From positions 1 through 6,416 of the forward strand of contig JAUYSA010000137.1 in assembly GCA_030696545.1 (NCBI GenBank): a stretch of DNA of 6,416 nucleotides, read 5' to 3'. Positions 1-6,416 of the stretch are shown here, in pieces; within the stretch, counting starts at the first letter, position 1, and every line of letters begins with the position of its first letter. Both the position numbers and the translations under genes were made by a program. The notes under the pieces are model-generated. The model had not been told where the DNA came from and did no database searches. It saw only the letters and a program-made list of their open reading frames with translations. The DNA is from Hyphomonadaceae bacterium (GTDB lineage Bacteria > Pseudomonadota > Alphaproteobacteria > Caulobacterales > Hyphomonadaceae).

Positions 1-1777
1 GCGTGATCCGCGTGATCGCGTCATAGACATCGAATAGAGTCGGCAGCGCCGCATCGCGCCCGGTGATGCCCGGACGCGGCGAGGAGTCCGCGCGCCCAAT
101 CCACACGACCACGGCGCTTCCATTTCCGGTTCCCGCCGCCCACGCGTCGCGGAAGCCGTAGGACGTGCCGGTCTTGAATGCGATCACGGGCGCTTCCTGC
201 GTCAGCAGCGCCGGCATCCGGCCTGCCGGCGCCGGCGCCGAGCCAAGGATATCCACGATCTGCCGCGCTGATTGCGCCGACATGATCTGCGTCGCCTTGC
301 CCGGTTTGATCAACGCGGCTTCGGTTTCTGATTTCAACCAGTGCAGCGGCAACGCTCGCCCATTGTCGCCCAGCGCCGCATAGAGCAGCGCCACATCCCG
401 CACCGTCATGCCCGCGCCGCCCAGCGCGATCGCCAGGCCCGCATCCTCATCCGCCGTCAGCGGCATCGAAAGATCCGCACCCGCAAAGCTCAACGCCGCG
501 GCAAACCTCTGAGCGCCCACCGCATCAAGCGCCGACACCGCTGGTACGTTCAGCGAATGCTGCAAAGCCTGCGCAACCGTCACGTCGCCCCGGAAGGTGC
601 GATCAAAGTTATCCGGCCTGTATGTCGCAAACCTGCGCGGCGCATCCGCGATCCGTGTGTCGGGTGAGGCCACGCCATCATCGAACGCCATGCCATAAAT
701 GAACGGCTTCAGCGTTGAGCCCGGCGAGCGAGGCCGGTTTGTCAAATCGATCCAACCGCCCGCCGATGCCCGGTTCGCCGATCCCGCCGCCGCGCGGACT
801 TCGCGCGTCGCGATATCCACCACCATGATAGCCACCTGCACACCCTCGCGAGAAGGCCCGGCAGCACGCGTCGCCAGCTGTTCGACTTCCTTCTGCAGGG
901 CGAGGTCCAGCGTCGTCTCGATATTATCCGGATCCCCCGCCCGCTTCAGCGCTTCCTCCGACGCGTGCCAGGCCAGCGTCGGGAAATTGCCCCGCTTCGG
1001 CGCGGGATAATCCGCAGACTCCGCCGCCAGGTCCTTCGCGAACAGTCCCTGATCCGCCAGCCGCATCAGCACGCGCTCGCGCGCCACGATCGCAGCCTTC
1101 GGATGCAAGTCGGGCCGCCGCGCTTCGGGCGATTGCGGCAGGGCGATCAGCATCGCGATCTGATCCGGCGACAGATTATCCGGCTCCCGCCCGAAATACG
1201 CCCACGAAGCCGCCCGCACACCCTCGAGGTTGCCGCCATAGGGCGCGAGCGTCAGATACAGTTCGAGGATTTCCTCCTTCGAATATCGCCGCTCCAGCTG
1301 CCACGCCCGGAACGCCTCGACGATCTTCGAGCCGATATTGCGCGGCCTCGGCTCCAGCAGGCGCGCCGTCTGCATCGTGATGGTCGAGCCGCCCGAAACA
1401 ATCCGCCCCGATGTCGCCAGCGACGCCGCCGCCCGCGTTAGTGCTGCGAAATCCACGCCGCCATGCTCGAAAAAGCGCTTGTCCTCATACGCCTTCAGCG
1501 CCTCGATGAAGTCCGGGTCCAGCTCCTCAACATGCGCGCGCAACCGCCATTTGCCGTCCTCGACCGGAAACACCCGAAGCACAGCCCCGCGCCGGTCCAT
1601 CACGACGCCCGAGACTTCCTGGAAACGCTTCAGCGGCGGGGGAAAGAAGAAGTCCACCGCCATCAGCGGCAGCAGCACATACAGCGTGACCAGCGCCACC
1701 CTGCGCCACCACTCCGCCGGCCACCACCAGTTGCGCGGGTTGAGGTATCGAGCTGCCGATTTCAGCTTCGCATTCAT
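1..1777 (-). CDS. pbpC: Penicillin-binding protein 1C, bifunctional peptidoglycan glycosyltransferase/transpeptidase (3' end outside window)
   Basis: Class A PBP that polymerises lipid II glycan chains and, by homology, has a DD-transpeptidase domain; it is inner-membrane anchored with the catalytic part in the periplasm. I translated 592 uninterrupted codons from ATG at 1777-1775 to the window edge with no stop. Residues 1-26 are basic and Trp-rich (NWWWPAEWWRR), followed by one membrane segment at about 27-45. The GT51 domain (about 55-230) shows EDKRFFEH with catalytic Glu98, GGSTITMQTARLL at 129-141 (Met in place of the second Gln is typical of PBP1C), a second acidic residue Glu154, and GGNLEG at 181-186. 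The transpeptidase has all three motifs: SxxK as Ser354-Thr-Leu-Lys357 in SPGSTLKPF, SxN as Ser408-Leu-Asn410, and KTGT at 535-538 followed by SYGFRDAWAAG, a PBP1C hallmark. E. coli PBP1C has about 770 residues, so roughly 180, including the expected BiPBP_C tail, lie beyond base 1. The visible part has no cysteine. It lies 231 bases downstream of an A2M gene on the same strand, the usual partner. No clear ribosome binding site precedes the ATG, and no in-frame start codon lies in the 39 bases upstream. Confidence 0.96.
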   Translation of the reverse strand, partial: MNAKLKSAARYLNPRNWWWPAEWWRRVALVTLYVLLPLMAVDFFFPPPLKRFQEVSGVVMDRRGAVLRVFPVEDGKWRLRAHVEELDPDFIEALKAYEDKRFFEHGGVDFAALTRAAASLATSGRIVSGGSTITMQTARLLEPRPRNIGSKIVEAFRAWQLERRYSKEEILELYLTLAPYGGNLEGVRAASWAYFGREPDNLSPDQIAMLIALPQSPEARRPDLHPKAAIVARERVLMRLADQGLFAKDLAAESADYPAPKRGNFPTLAWHASEEALKRAGDPDNIETTLDLALQKEVEQLATRAAGPSREGVQVAIMVVDIATREVRAAAGSANRASAGGWIDLTNRPRSPGSTLKPFIYGMAFDDGVASPDTRIADAPRRFATYRPDNFDRTFRGDVTVAQALQHSLNVPAVSALDAVGAQRFAAALSFAGADLSMPLTADEDAGLAIALGGAGMTVRDVALLYAALGDNGRALPLHWLKSETEAALIKPGKATQIMSAQSARQIVDILGSAPAPAGRMPALLTQEAPVIAFKTGTSYGFRDAWAAGTGNGSAVVVWIGRADSSPRPGITGRDAALPTLFDVYDAITRIT

Positions 1778-1808
1778 TGCGGTTGATCGTGCTCGTGCAG
1801 CAGCCGCG

Positions 1809-1831
1809 CCCCTCCCCCTTGTGGGGAGGGG
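1809..1831. repeat. Left hairpin unit (9-bp stem, loop CTTGT)
   Basis: CCCCTCCCC at 1809-1817 and GGGGAGGGG at 1823-1831 are perfect reverse complements around a 5-base loop. No T-run follows on either strand, so it does not look like a rho-independent terminator. It ends 31 bases upstream of the pbpC ATG and is an inverted copy of the unit at 1907-1929. Confidence 0.85.
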
Positions 1832-1906
1832 GTGGGGGCGTGGGGGGCTGCTGTACGGTAAGCTCTCTCGAGCGCTTCATATGATGAACCGCCCCCCACC
1901 CCTGCG

Positions 1907-1929
1907 CCCCTCCCCACGAGGGGGAGGGG
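1907..1929. repeat. Right hairpin unit (9-bp stem, loop ACGAG)
   Basis: CCCCTCCCC at 1907-1915 and GGGGAGGGG at 1921-1929 are perfect reverse complements around a 5-base loop. The stem is identical to that of the unit at 1809-1831; only the loop differs, by one base once orientation is accounted for. Conserved stems with a varied loop fit a REP-like element. Confidence 0.85.
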
Positions 1930-2008
1930 TTCAAGCAACAGAAGCAGTCCCGAGGCCGATACGGTCGCAGTCCTCAGGTCAATCCCGAGAGATACAACCG
2001 CACCCATC

Positions 2009-5000
2009 CTACCGTTTCGCCACCGTGATCGTACGCGAGACCGTGCGCGAGTAGGTGTCCGGACGATACATGTCTTCCGCCACCACACCCGGCATCGTGA
2101 ACGTGCCGGGCGTCACCACGCGAACCATGTAGGCCACCGTCTCCCGCTTCTGGTCGTACAGGTCGAACGCTGCGACGAAGCGGTCATCCCGCGCCTCCGC
2201 AATGTTCGGCGCGACGAGGTTGCCGAGGAACCGATACGGCCCGTTGGCGCCTGCATCCTCCGGCCTCAGCACAGCCTCGATCTCGAAGCCCGCGGGCAGA
2301 AGGTCGGCCACCACCAGAGGCGTCTTCCGCATTTCCGATGCGCCAACAGTGATCGCAACGATCAGGCGGTCGCCCTGACGGAAGCTTGTTCCGTCGATGG
2401 CCTGGCCTCCCGGCGTCCACAACTGCTTCATCGCCGTCATGCCGTCCGAAGCCGGCGGCGGAGCTGAAGCAGGCGATCCACGCGAGATCGACGTGACCCA
2501 GAGCTGCCCCTGTCCACGGTTCGTGAACACGGGCGGCGTGCTGATCTGCCCATCGCGCATCTTGTACACGCCCGCCGAAACACTATCCGCCTGGCCCTGC
2601 ACCGCGACATTCACAGCGGACTGGCCACCGGAAAGCCCGTTGGCGGCGAGAAGAAGGAAGGCCTTCTCCTGCGTCGTCAGGCGGTCCGGTTCGGGCAGGT
2701 CCTGCGCCACACGCTGCGACAGGCGACGCACGCGATCTGTCTGCTTCGCTTCCTGCGCCAGCGCGAGAACGCCAGCCAGATCGCGACGCGTGGTCTGGTA
2801 GTAGTCGCCATCATTCACATACCCGATCGCCGCTTCCGCCTGATCGAAAGCCGACTTCGCGCGAGCGTTGTCGCCGATCATGTAGAGCGCCGCGCCGATC
2901 TGCGCCTTCGCCAGCGGGCTCTCAATGCGACCAAGCCGGTCGTCGTGCAGGTAACGCAGCCGCGCCTTGTCCATGCGGCCCGCCTTCGCGAGCACATAGG
3001 CGGCGTAAGCCACCGAACGGTCCATCAGCTTCTGCTCGGTGTCGCTGTTGTAGCGGCTTTCATAGACCTCGAAGTCGTAGCTCGACGAGTAACGGCTCTC
3101 GCGAACAGCAAACTCCTCAAGCGCATCATACGCCTTGTCGAGCGCTGCATCAGGAACGACGTAGCCAGCAGCTTTCGCACGGAACAGGAAGTCCGTCGCA
3201 TAAGCGCCGAGCCATGGCGTCGACAGCGCATCGCCCGTGCGCCACAGGCCAATCGCGCCATCCGCACCCTGCCGGTTCAGCAGGGTCGAGACAGCTTCCT
3301 GCACCTGATTGCGCAGGTCGCCCGGCGTCTTACGCCCGGCCAGCGCTGCGATCTGGTTGGCATACAGCAGAGGCAGCGCGCGGCTGGTGATCTGCTCGGT
3401 GCATCCATACGGATACTGGTCGAGCGAGTCATACAGCGCCGCCGCGTCCATCGGGATGGGCGAGAACGACACCTGCACATAGCCAGACCCCGATACGAAC
3501 GAACTCAGCGAGTCTGCTCCCGGAGAGAACGTCGCACCCGGCTGTATCGTCGTGCGCTGCACATAGCTCGCCGGCATCCAGGCGGATCGTGTCTGGATCG
3601 GATAGGTCCGCGAGACCGAATAGTTGCCCGGCCCAGTCAGATTGAACGACACGTTCGAGACGCCTTCGGTCGCAGCCGAGAACGTCGCATCGAGATCGGT
3701 GCGCTGCCCGCGGTTGAGGTTGGCCGAAAGCGTTCCCGTAACAGCGCGAACAGGCGCAGCCGCCTGAATCGCCGCATTGTAAGCGCCCGGCTGTCCCTCG
3801 ACGTTGTCGAGCGTCAGCGTCGCCGTCGCCGTATCACCCGGAGACAGGAAGCGTGGCAGGGCCAGCAGCGCAGGCACCTGATCGCGCACAGTCACCGGCT
3901 TTGATGCGCCGCCAACACCCGTGTTCGACCACGCCACAGCCATCAGCCGCAGCTCGCCATTGAACGCCGGCACGTCGAACGTGATCGTCGCCTTGCCGCC
4001 GCTCAGCTTCACCGGCGCCGAAACCAGCGCCACCGATTGCGTCGGCACAACGGTCAGGCCTGCGCCGCCAATCTGGTCGCCACCCTGACGAATGTTGCCG
4101 GCCGCGCCCTGGTTGGGGTCGAGCAGGCGGCCATAGTCGTCGCGCAGCTCAACGCCCAGACGGCGCTTGCCGAAGAAGTAGTCGACCGGATCGGGCGACT
4201 TGAACCCGGTGAGGAGGAGAATGCCCTCGTCCACCGCCGCAAGCTGCACATACCCGTCATCATTCGGTCCCTTGGCGGTAATCGTCACCGTCATCTTGCT
4301 GTTCGGACGCTGAACTTCCGGCGCCGCCAGCTCGAGGTTGAACGTACGCGGCGCTGTATCGACGGCGATGTGGGCGACACCCACAGCGCGCCTCGGCTTC
4401 GGCGTCTTCACGGCATCGCGCGGCGTATAAACCGTCGCCATGACATAAGCGCCAGCGCCCCAGGCCTTAGTGACAGGCAGGCGCACCCGCGTGCCTTCGT
4501 TCGCTTTCACCGTGATGGTGCGCGACGAAATCACGTTCTCGGAGGCGACCACGATTTCCGCTTCGCCCGAATAGGGCGCTACGATCGTGACATCCACTTC
4601 CTTGCCGATCGCCGGCAGCGTTTCGGGAACCTGCACGCGCACACGATCCGGCGCCTCGACGCCATCCACCGGCGTCCCGCCCCAGCCGGACCAGAAGGCG
4701 TAGGAAGCCTCCCCGCCATTGGCTTCCTCGGTCATGTAAAGTTCGAAATCGCCGTAATCGAGCTGGCGCGTCTTGATCGAGCCGCGCTGGCCTTCGCCGA
4801 TGTTCAGGTTGCCGGACTCGAGTTCGACAATCCGGCGAGACTGGCGCCACTGCCAGTCACCGCCATCGGCGCGATACCAGTCATATTTCCAGTCGATGCG
4901 CACGAGGCGCCAGTTGATCGTCGCAGCTTTCAGCGCGCCGGTGCGATCCACCGACACCACGTCAAAGCTCGCTGACTCACCTTCCTTCGACGAACGATCA

Positions 5001-6416
5001 TCGAAGGCTGGCTTCACGCCGATATAGCGTTCTTCCGGCCTGTAGGAGACGCGGACATCGTCCCGCACGGCGCGTCCGCCCGGCTCGATGGCCGACACCA
5101 CAGCGCGAAGGCGCAGCGGGCGCGATGAGGTCGCACTCTCCGCCGCTCGCGGGTCAAGCGAGATGATCGCCCGGCCAGAGCTGTCGGTTGTCGCGGTCGC
5201 CAGGTCGAAAGTCGACTCGCGGAATTCCTCGTCGTGACGGCCGAAAGCAAAGCCTTTCTGGTCCGGGAACGGGTTCGGGTCCGTCTCGACGCGAACATTG
5301 CCTTCAACGGGCAGGTCAGCGCCCGGCGCGCCATAAAGGAAGCGCACACTGGCCGTGACAGGGCGCGTTTCATTGGCGCGCATCGGCGTCTTGTCGTCCG
5401 CCGCCACTTCGAGCGCGATGCGCTGGGGCACGAAATCCTCGACCGAGAAATTTTCAGATCCGACGACGCCAACGCCATCAATCTCGGTGGAAATTCGCCA
5501 TCCGCCACGGGCCGCCGTGCGCGGAATTTCGAACGGATAGGAAATCGCGCCATTGAACTGCTTGGCGTCCTTGAAGCGCAGACGTCCCGCCTCCAGCCCG
5601 TTCGGGCCATAAACCACCACGGAACCCGTGCGATTGTTCGCCGTGTTTGCAGCGGCATCGCGGATCAGGGACGTGATGTAAACGCGCTCGCCGGGGCGAT
5701 AGACGCCGCGCTCTGTATAGACCAACGCATCCGCCGCCTGTGCAGGTGTCCGCCCGCCAATGTCACGCTCCGTGAGATCAACCGGCGAGCGGTCGAGGTC
5801 GAGGATCGCGAAATCGCCGTTCGGCGCATAAGCCATCAGCATACGCGGCGCGACATTGCCTTCGCCCCGCATGATCGGGCCCGAAAAGTTCACCCGGCCC
5901 GAGCCATCGCTATTGCCGCGCGCCAGGATCTCGTTGTTGCGCGCCAGCAGCGTCAGCGACACCGAGCCAATCGGCTCAGCCGTTTCGAGCGAGCGCAGGA
6001 ACACCGACAGCCCGTCCTCTCCGGCAAAGCTGGTAAGGCCGATGTCGGAAATGACGAACCACTGGGTGGCCCGCACGTCCCAGCTTTCGGACTTGTCGCC
6101 GAGCGGCACGGCGCTCAGCACATAGACGCCCGGCTGGCGCTCGGGCAGCAGCGTGTCGACCGGGATGCTGGTGACGACCTCGCGGTTGGGGTCGTTGGCA
6201 ATCTCGATCGCGCCTTCCCAGAGCGGCGATCCGACGTCCTGGGCAATGGATTCGAGCGAGTAGCTCTCGAGCTGGCGCAGGAATTCCGAGCCGGAGATGA
6301 TTCGGGCCAGCGCCCGTTCGCCCACCCGGAACAGCTTCAAATCTGCGGACGGCGCATTGATGGTGACCAGCGGAATGCCGAGGCGGGACTTGGCGGGCAG
6401 CACGAAGTTCGAGCCG
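2009..6416 (-). CDS. yfhM: Bacterial alpha-2-macroglobulin family protein, thioester type (5' end outside window)
   Basis: Periplasmic protease trap, usually an inner-membrane-anchored lipoprotein. The frame stays open to base 6416: the GTG at 6403 is internal (codons for GSNF precede it), so the true start is off-window. Stop is TAG at 2011-2009; 1468 codons are visible. Residue numbers below count from the first complete codon. About 40-105 is an N-terminal macroglobulin-like domain. About 117-205 resembles bMG3 (WFVISDIGLT). At 233-243, YTERGVYRPGE is the signature of the MG2/A2M_N domain, followed by SVEDFVP near 324-330. A bait-region-type domain spans about 590-660 (RVQVPETLPAIGKEVDV, APYSGEAEIVVAS). 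The probable bait stretch is about 744-790. The core A2M domain is about 795-870 (FNGELRLMAVAW). The thioester is YPYGCTEQ, with Cys1005 and Gln1008, opening an alpha-helical thioester domain to about 1290. The C-terminal bMG10-like end carries EDMYRP at 1447-1452. 463 residues follow the Cys, close to E. coli YfhM (1653 residues), so about 180 or more are missing at the N-terminus. The lone cysteine is the thioester one. The neighbour pbpC supports the assignment; the symbol is by analogy with E. coli. Confidence 0.96.
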   Translation of the reverse strand, partial: GSNFVLPAKSRLGIPLVTINAPSADLKLFRVGERALARIISGSEFLRQLESYSLESIAQDVGSPLWEGAIEIANDPNREVVTSIPVDTLLPERQPGVYVLSAVPLGDKSESWDVRATQWFVISDIGLTSFAGEDGLSVFLRSLETAEPIGSVSLTLLARNNEILARGNSDGSGRVNFSGPIMRGEGNVAPRMLMAYAPNGDFAILDLDRSPVDLTERDIGGRTPAQAADALVYTERGVYRPGERVYITSLIRDAAANTANNRTGSVVVYGPNGLEAGRLRFKDAKQFNGAISYPFEIPRTAARGGWRISTEIDGVGVVGSENFSVEDFVPQRIALEVAADDKTPMRANETRPVTASVRFLYGAPGADLPVEGNVRVETDPNPFPDQKGFAFGRHDEEFRESTFDLATATTDSSGRAIISLDPRAAESATSSRPLRLRAVVSAIEPGGRAVRDDVRVSYRPEERYIGVKPAFDDRSSKEGESASFDVVSVDRTGALKAATINWRLVRIDWKYDWYRADGGDWQWRQSRRIVELESGNLNIGEGQRGSIKTRQLDYGDFELYMTEEANGGEASYAFWSGWGGTPVDGVEAPDRVRVQVPETLPAIGKEVDVTIVAPYSGEAEIVVASENVISSRTITVKANEGTRVRLPVTKAWGAGAYVMATVYTPRDAVKTPKPRRAVGVAHIAVDTAPRTFNLELAAPEVQRPNSKMTVTITAKGPNDDGYVQLAAVDEGILLLTGFKSPDPVDYFFGKRRLGVELRDDYGRLLDPNQGAAGNIRQGGDQIGGAGLTVVPTQSVALVSAPVKLSGGKATITFDVPAFNGELRLMAVAWSNTGVGGASKPVTVRDQVPALLALPRFLSPGDTATATLTLDNVEGQPGAYNAAIQAAAPVRAVTGTLSANLNRGQRTDLDATFSAATEGVSNVSFNLTGPGNYSVSRTYPIQTRSAWMPASYVQRTTIQPGATFSPGADSLSSFVSGSGYVQVSFSPIPMDAAALYDSLDQYPYGCTEQITSRALPLLYANQIAALAGRKTPGDLRNQVQEAVSTLLNRQGADGAIGLWRTGDALSTPWLGAYATDFLFRAKAAGYVVPDAALDKAYDALEEFAVRESRYSSSYDFEVYESRYNSDTEQKLMDRSVAYAAYVLAKAGRMDKARLRYLHDDRLGRIESPLAKAQIGAALYMIGDNARAKSAFDQAEAAIGYVNDGDYYQTTRRDLAGVLALAQEAKQTDRVRRLSQRVAQDLPEPDRLTTQEKAFLLLAANGLSGGQSAVNVAVQGQADSVSAGVYKMRDGQISTPPVFTNRGQGQLWVTSISRGSPASAPPPASDGMTAMKQLWTPGGQAIDGTSFRQGDRLIVAITVGASEMRKTPLVVADLLPAGFEIEAVLRPEDAGANGPYRFLGNLVAPNIAEARDDRFVAAFDLYDQKRETVAYMVRVVTPGTFTMPGVVAEDMYRPDTYSRTVSRTITVAKR
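3392..3406 (-). other. Thioester motif GCTEQ of the A2M protein
   Basis: The codons read Gly-Cys-Thr-Glu-Gln on the minus strand. In the A2M/complement family the Cys thiol and the Gln side chain of CxEQ form an internal thioester that reacts covalently with a trapped protease after bait cleavage. The preceding residues QYPY are the usual bacterial context. Bacterial A2Ms of the second main type lack this motif, so its presence puts this protein in the YfhM (thioester-bearing) class. Confidence 0.95.

Larger units (their letters stand above)
1809..1929. repeat. Long inverted repeat of two REP-like G/C-tract hairpins
   Basis: The left arm (1809-1848) and right arm (1891-1929) are inverted copies separated by a 42-base spacer. 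The outer 23 bases match at 22 positions (1809-1831 against 1907-1929; the only difference is in the small hairpin loop), and the inner 8 bases (TGGGGGGC, 1841-1848 against 1891-1898) match exactly; the stretch between them is diverged and differs by one base in length. Each arm also folds on itself through CCCCTCCCC/GGGGAGGGG. The layout resembles paired REP/BIME elements, short dispersed extragenic repeats of bacterial chromosomes. Whether it is repeated elsewhere in this genome cannot be seen here. In the transcript it would form a very stable structure between the two coding regions and might protect the upstream mRNA or reduce readthrough into pbpC. Confidence 0.85.
1778..2008. other. Intergenic region between the A2M gene and pbpC
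   Basis: 231 bases with no convincing reading frame. Bases 1809-1929 are the inverted repeat described separately. Bases 1930-2008, next to the A2M stop, contain no hairpin followed by a T-run, so I see no ordinary intrinsic terminator. One TTGACC hexamer (minus strand, 1982-1977) resembles a -35 box but has no good -10 partner at 16-18 bases. Bases 1778-1808 form the pbpC leader and lack a purine-rich Shine-Dalgarno sequence at normal spacing. Whether pbpC is transcribed by readthrough from A2M or from its own promoter cannot be decided from sequence. Confidence 0.8.

Noticed and set aside
1876..1888. Palindrome TTCAT-ATG-ATGAA in the spacer of the inverted repeat, as an operator
   Set aside because: Five-base half-sites with no second copy nearby and no regulator gene in the window; too short to support a binding site.
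1809..1929. Rho-independent terminator for the A2M gene
   Set aside because: The stems are strong, but neither hairpin is followed by a T-run in the direction of transcription. A structural barrier is possible, a canonical terminator is not supported.
1944..1973. Direct repeat GCAGTCC at 1944-1950 and 1967-1973
   Set aside because: Two 7-base copies in G+C-rich DNA are expected by chance, and the 23-base spacing has no other support.
1955..1982. Promoter for pbpC with TTGACC (minus strand, 1982-1977)
   Set aside because: At 17 bases the -10 position reads TCGGCC, and neighbouring spacings are no better. A chance match is more likely.
1338..2088. Open frames crossing the intergenic repeat (plus 1338-2054; minus 1527-1934; minus 1774-2088)
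   Set aside because: They translate the G/C tracts into low-complexity proline/glycine runs and overlap pbpC in the wrong frame. The real pbpC frame carries all the catalytic motifs.
2945..4975. Long plus-strand open frames of about 310-320 codons (2945-3904 and 4037-4975)
   Set aside because: They lie antisense inside the A2M gene. Their translations are Arg/His-rich with no recognisable domain, the normal shadow of a high-G+C gene with strong third-position bias, whereas the minus strand gives a full A2M with its signature motifs.
6401..6403. GTG as start of the A2M gene
   Set aside because: The frame continues upstream to the window edge, and the protein lacks the signal sequence and about 180 N-terminal residues expected of the family, so this GTG is an internal valine.

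Overview
The window carries two adjacent, same-direction (minus-strand) genes, both cut by the window edges: an upstream bacterial alpha-2-macroglobulin (A2M, YfhM type; 2009 to beyond 6416) and a downstream penicillin-binding protein 1C (pbpC; 1777 to beyond 1). The host looks like a Gram-negative alphaproteobacterium. The DNA is G+C-rich (about 60-65% by eye), codons strongly favour G or C at the third position, and the gap holds a C4TC4/G4AG4 hairpin repeat of a kind I associate with Caulobacter/Hyphomonas-like genomes. The phylum-level inference is fair; the family-level one is weak.

Layout, in the direction of transcription (right to left): 6416-2009 is the A2M gene. Its N-terminus (lipoprotein signal and first domains) lies outside the window and its C-terminus is complete. 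2008-1778 is a 231-base non-coding gap, dominated by a large inverted repeat at 1809-1929 made of two G/C-tract hairpins. 1777-1 is pbpC. Its start, membrane anchor, glycosyltransferase and most of its transpeptidase are present, but the C-terminal tail lies outside. No RNA genes, CRISPR arrays, insertion sequences or phage genes were seen.

The A2M/PBP1C pairing is well known (yfhM-pbpC in E. coli). The accepted model is that A2M is an envelope-anchored periplasmic protease trap: an attacking protease cuts the bait region, the buried Cys-Gln thioester is exposed, and the protease is captured covalently. PBP1C is proposed to repair peptidoglycan at the breach. All the catalytic signatures of both proteins that fall inside the window are intact. 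The most unusual part is the intergenic repeat, which has two nested hairpins, quadruplex-type G-runs on opposite strands, and lies directly upstream of a pbpC start that lacks a Shine-Dalgarno sequence. I do not see evidence of a wholly new system here.
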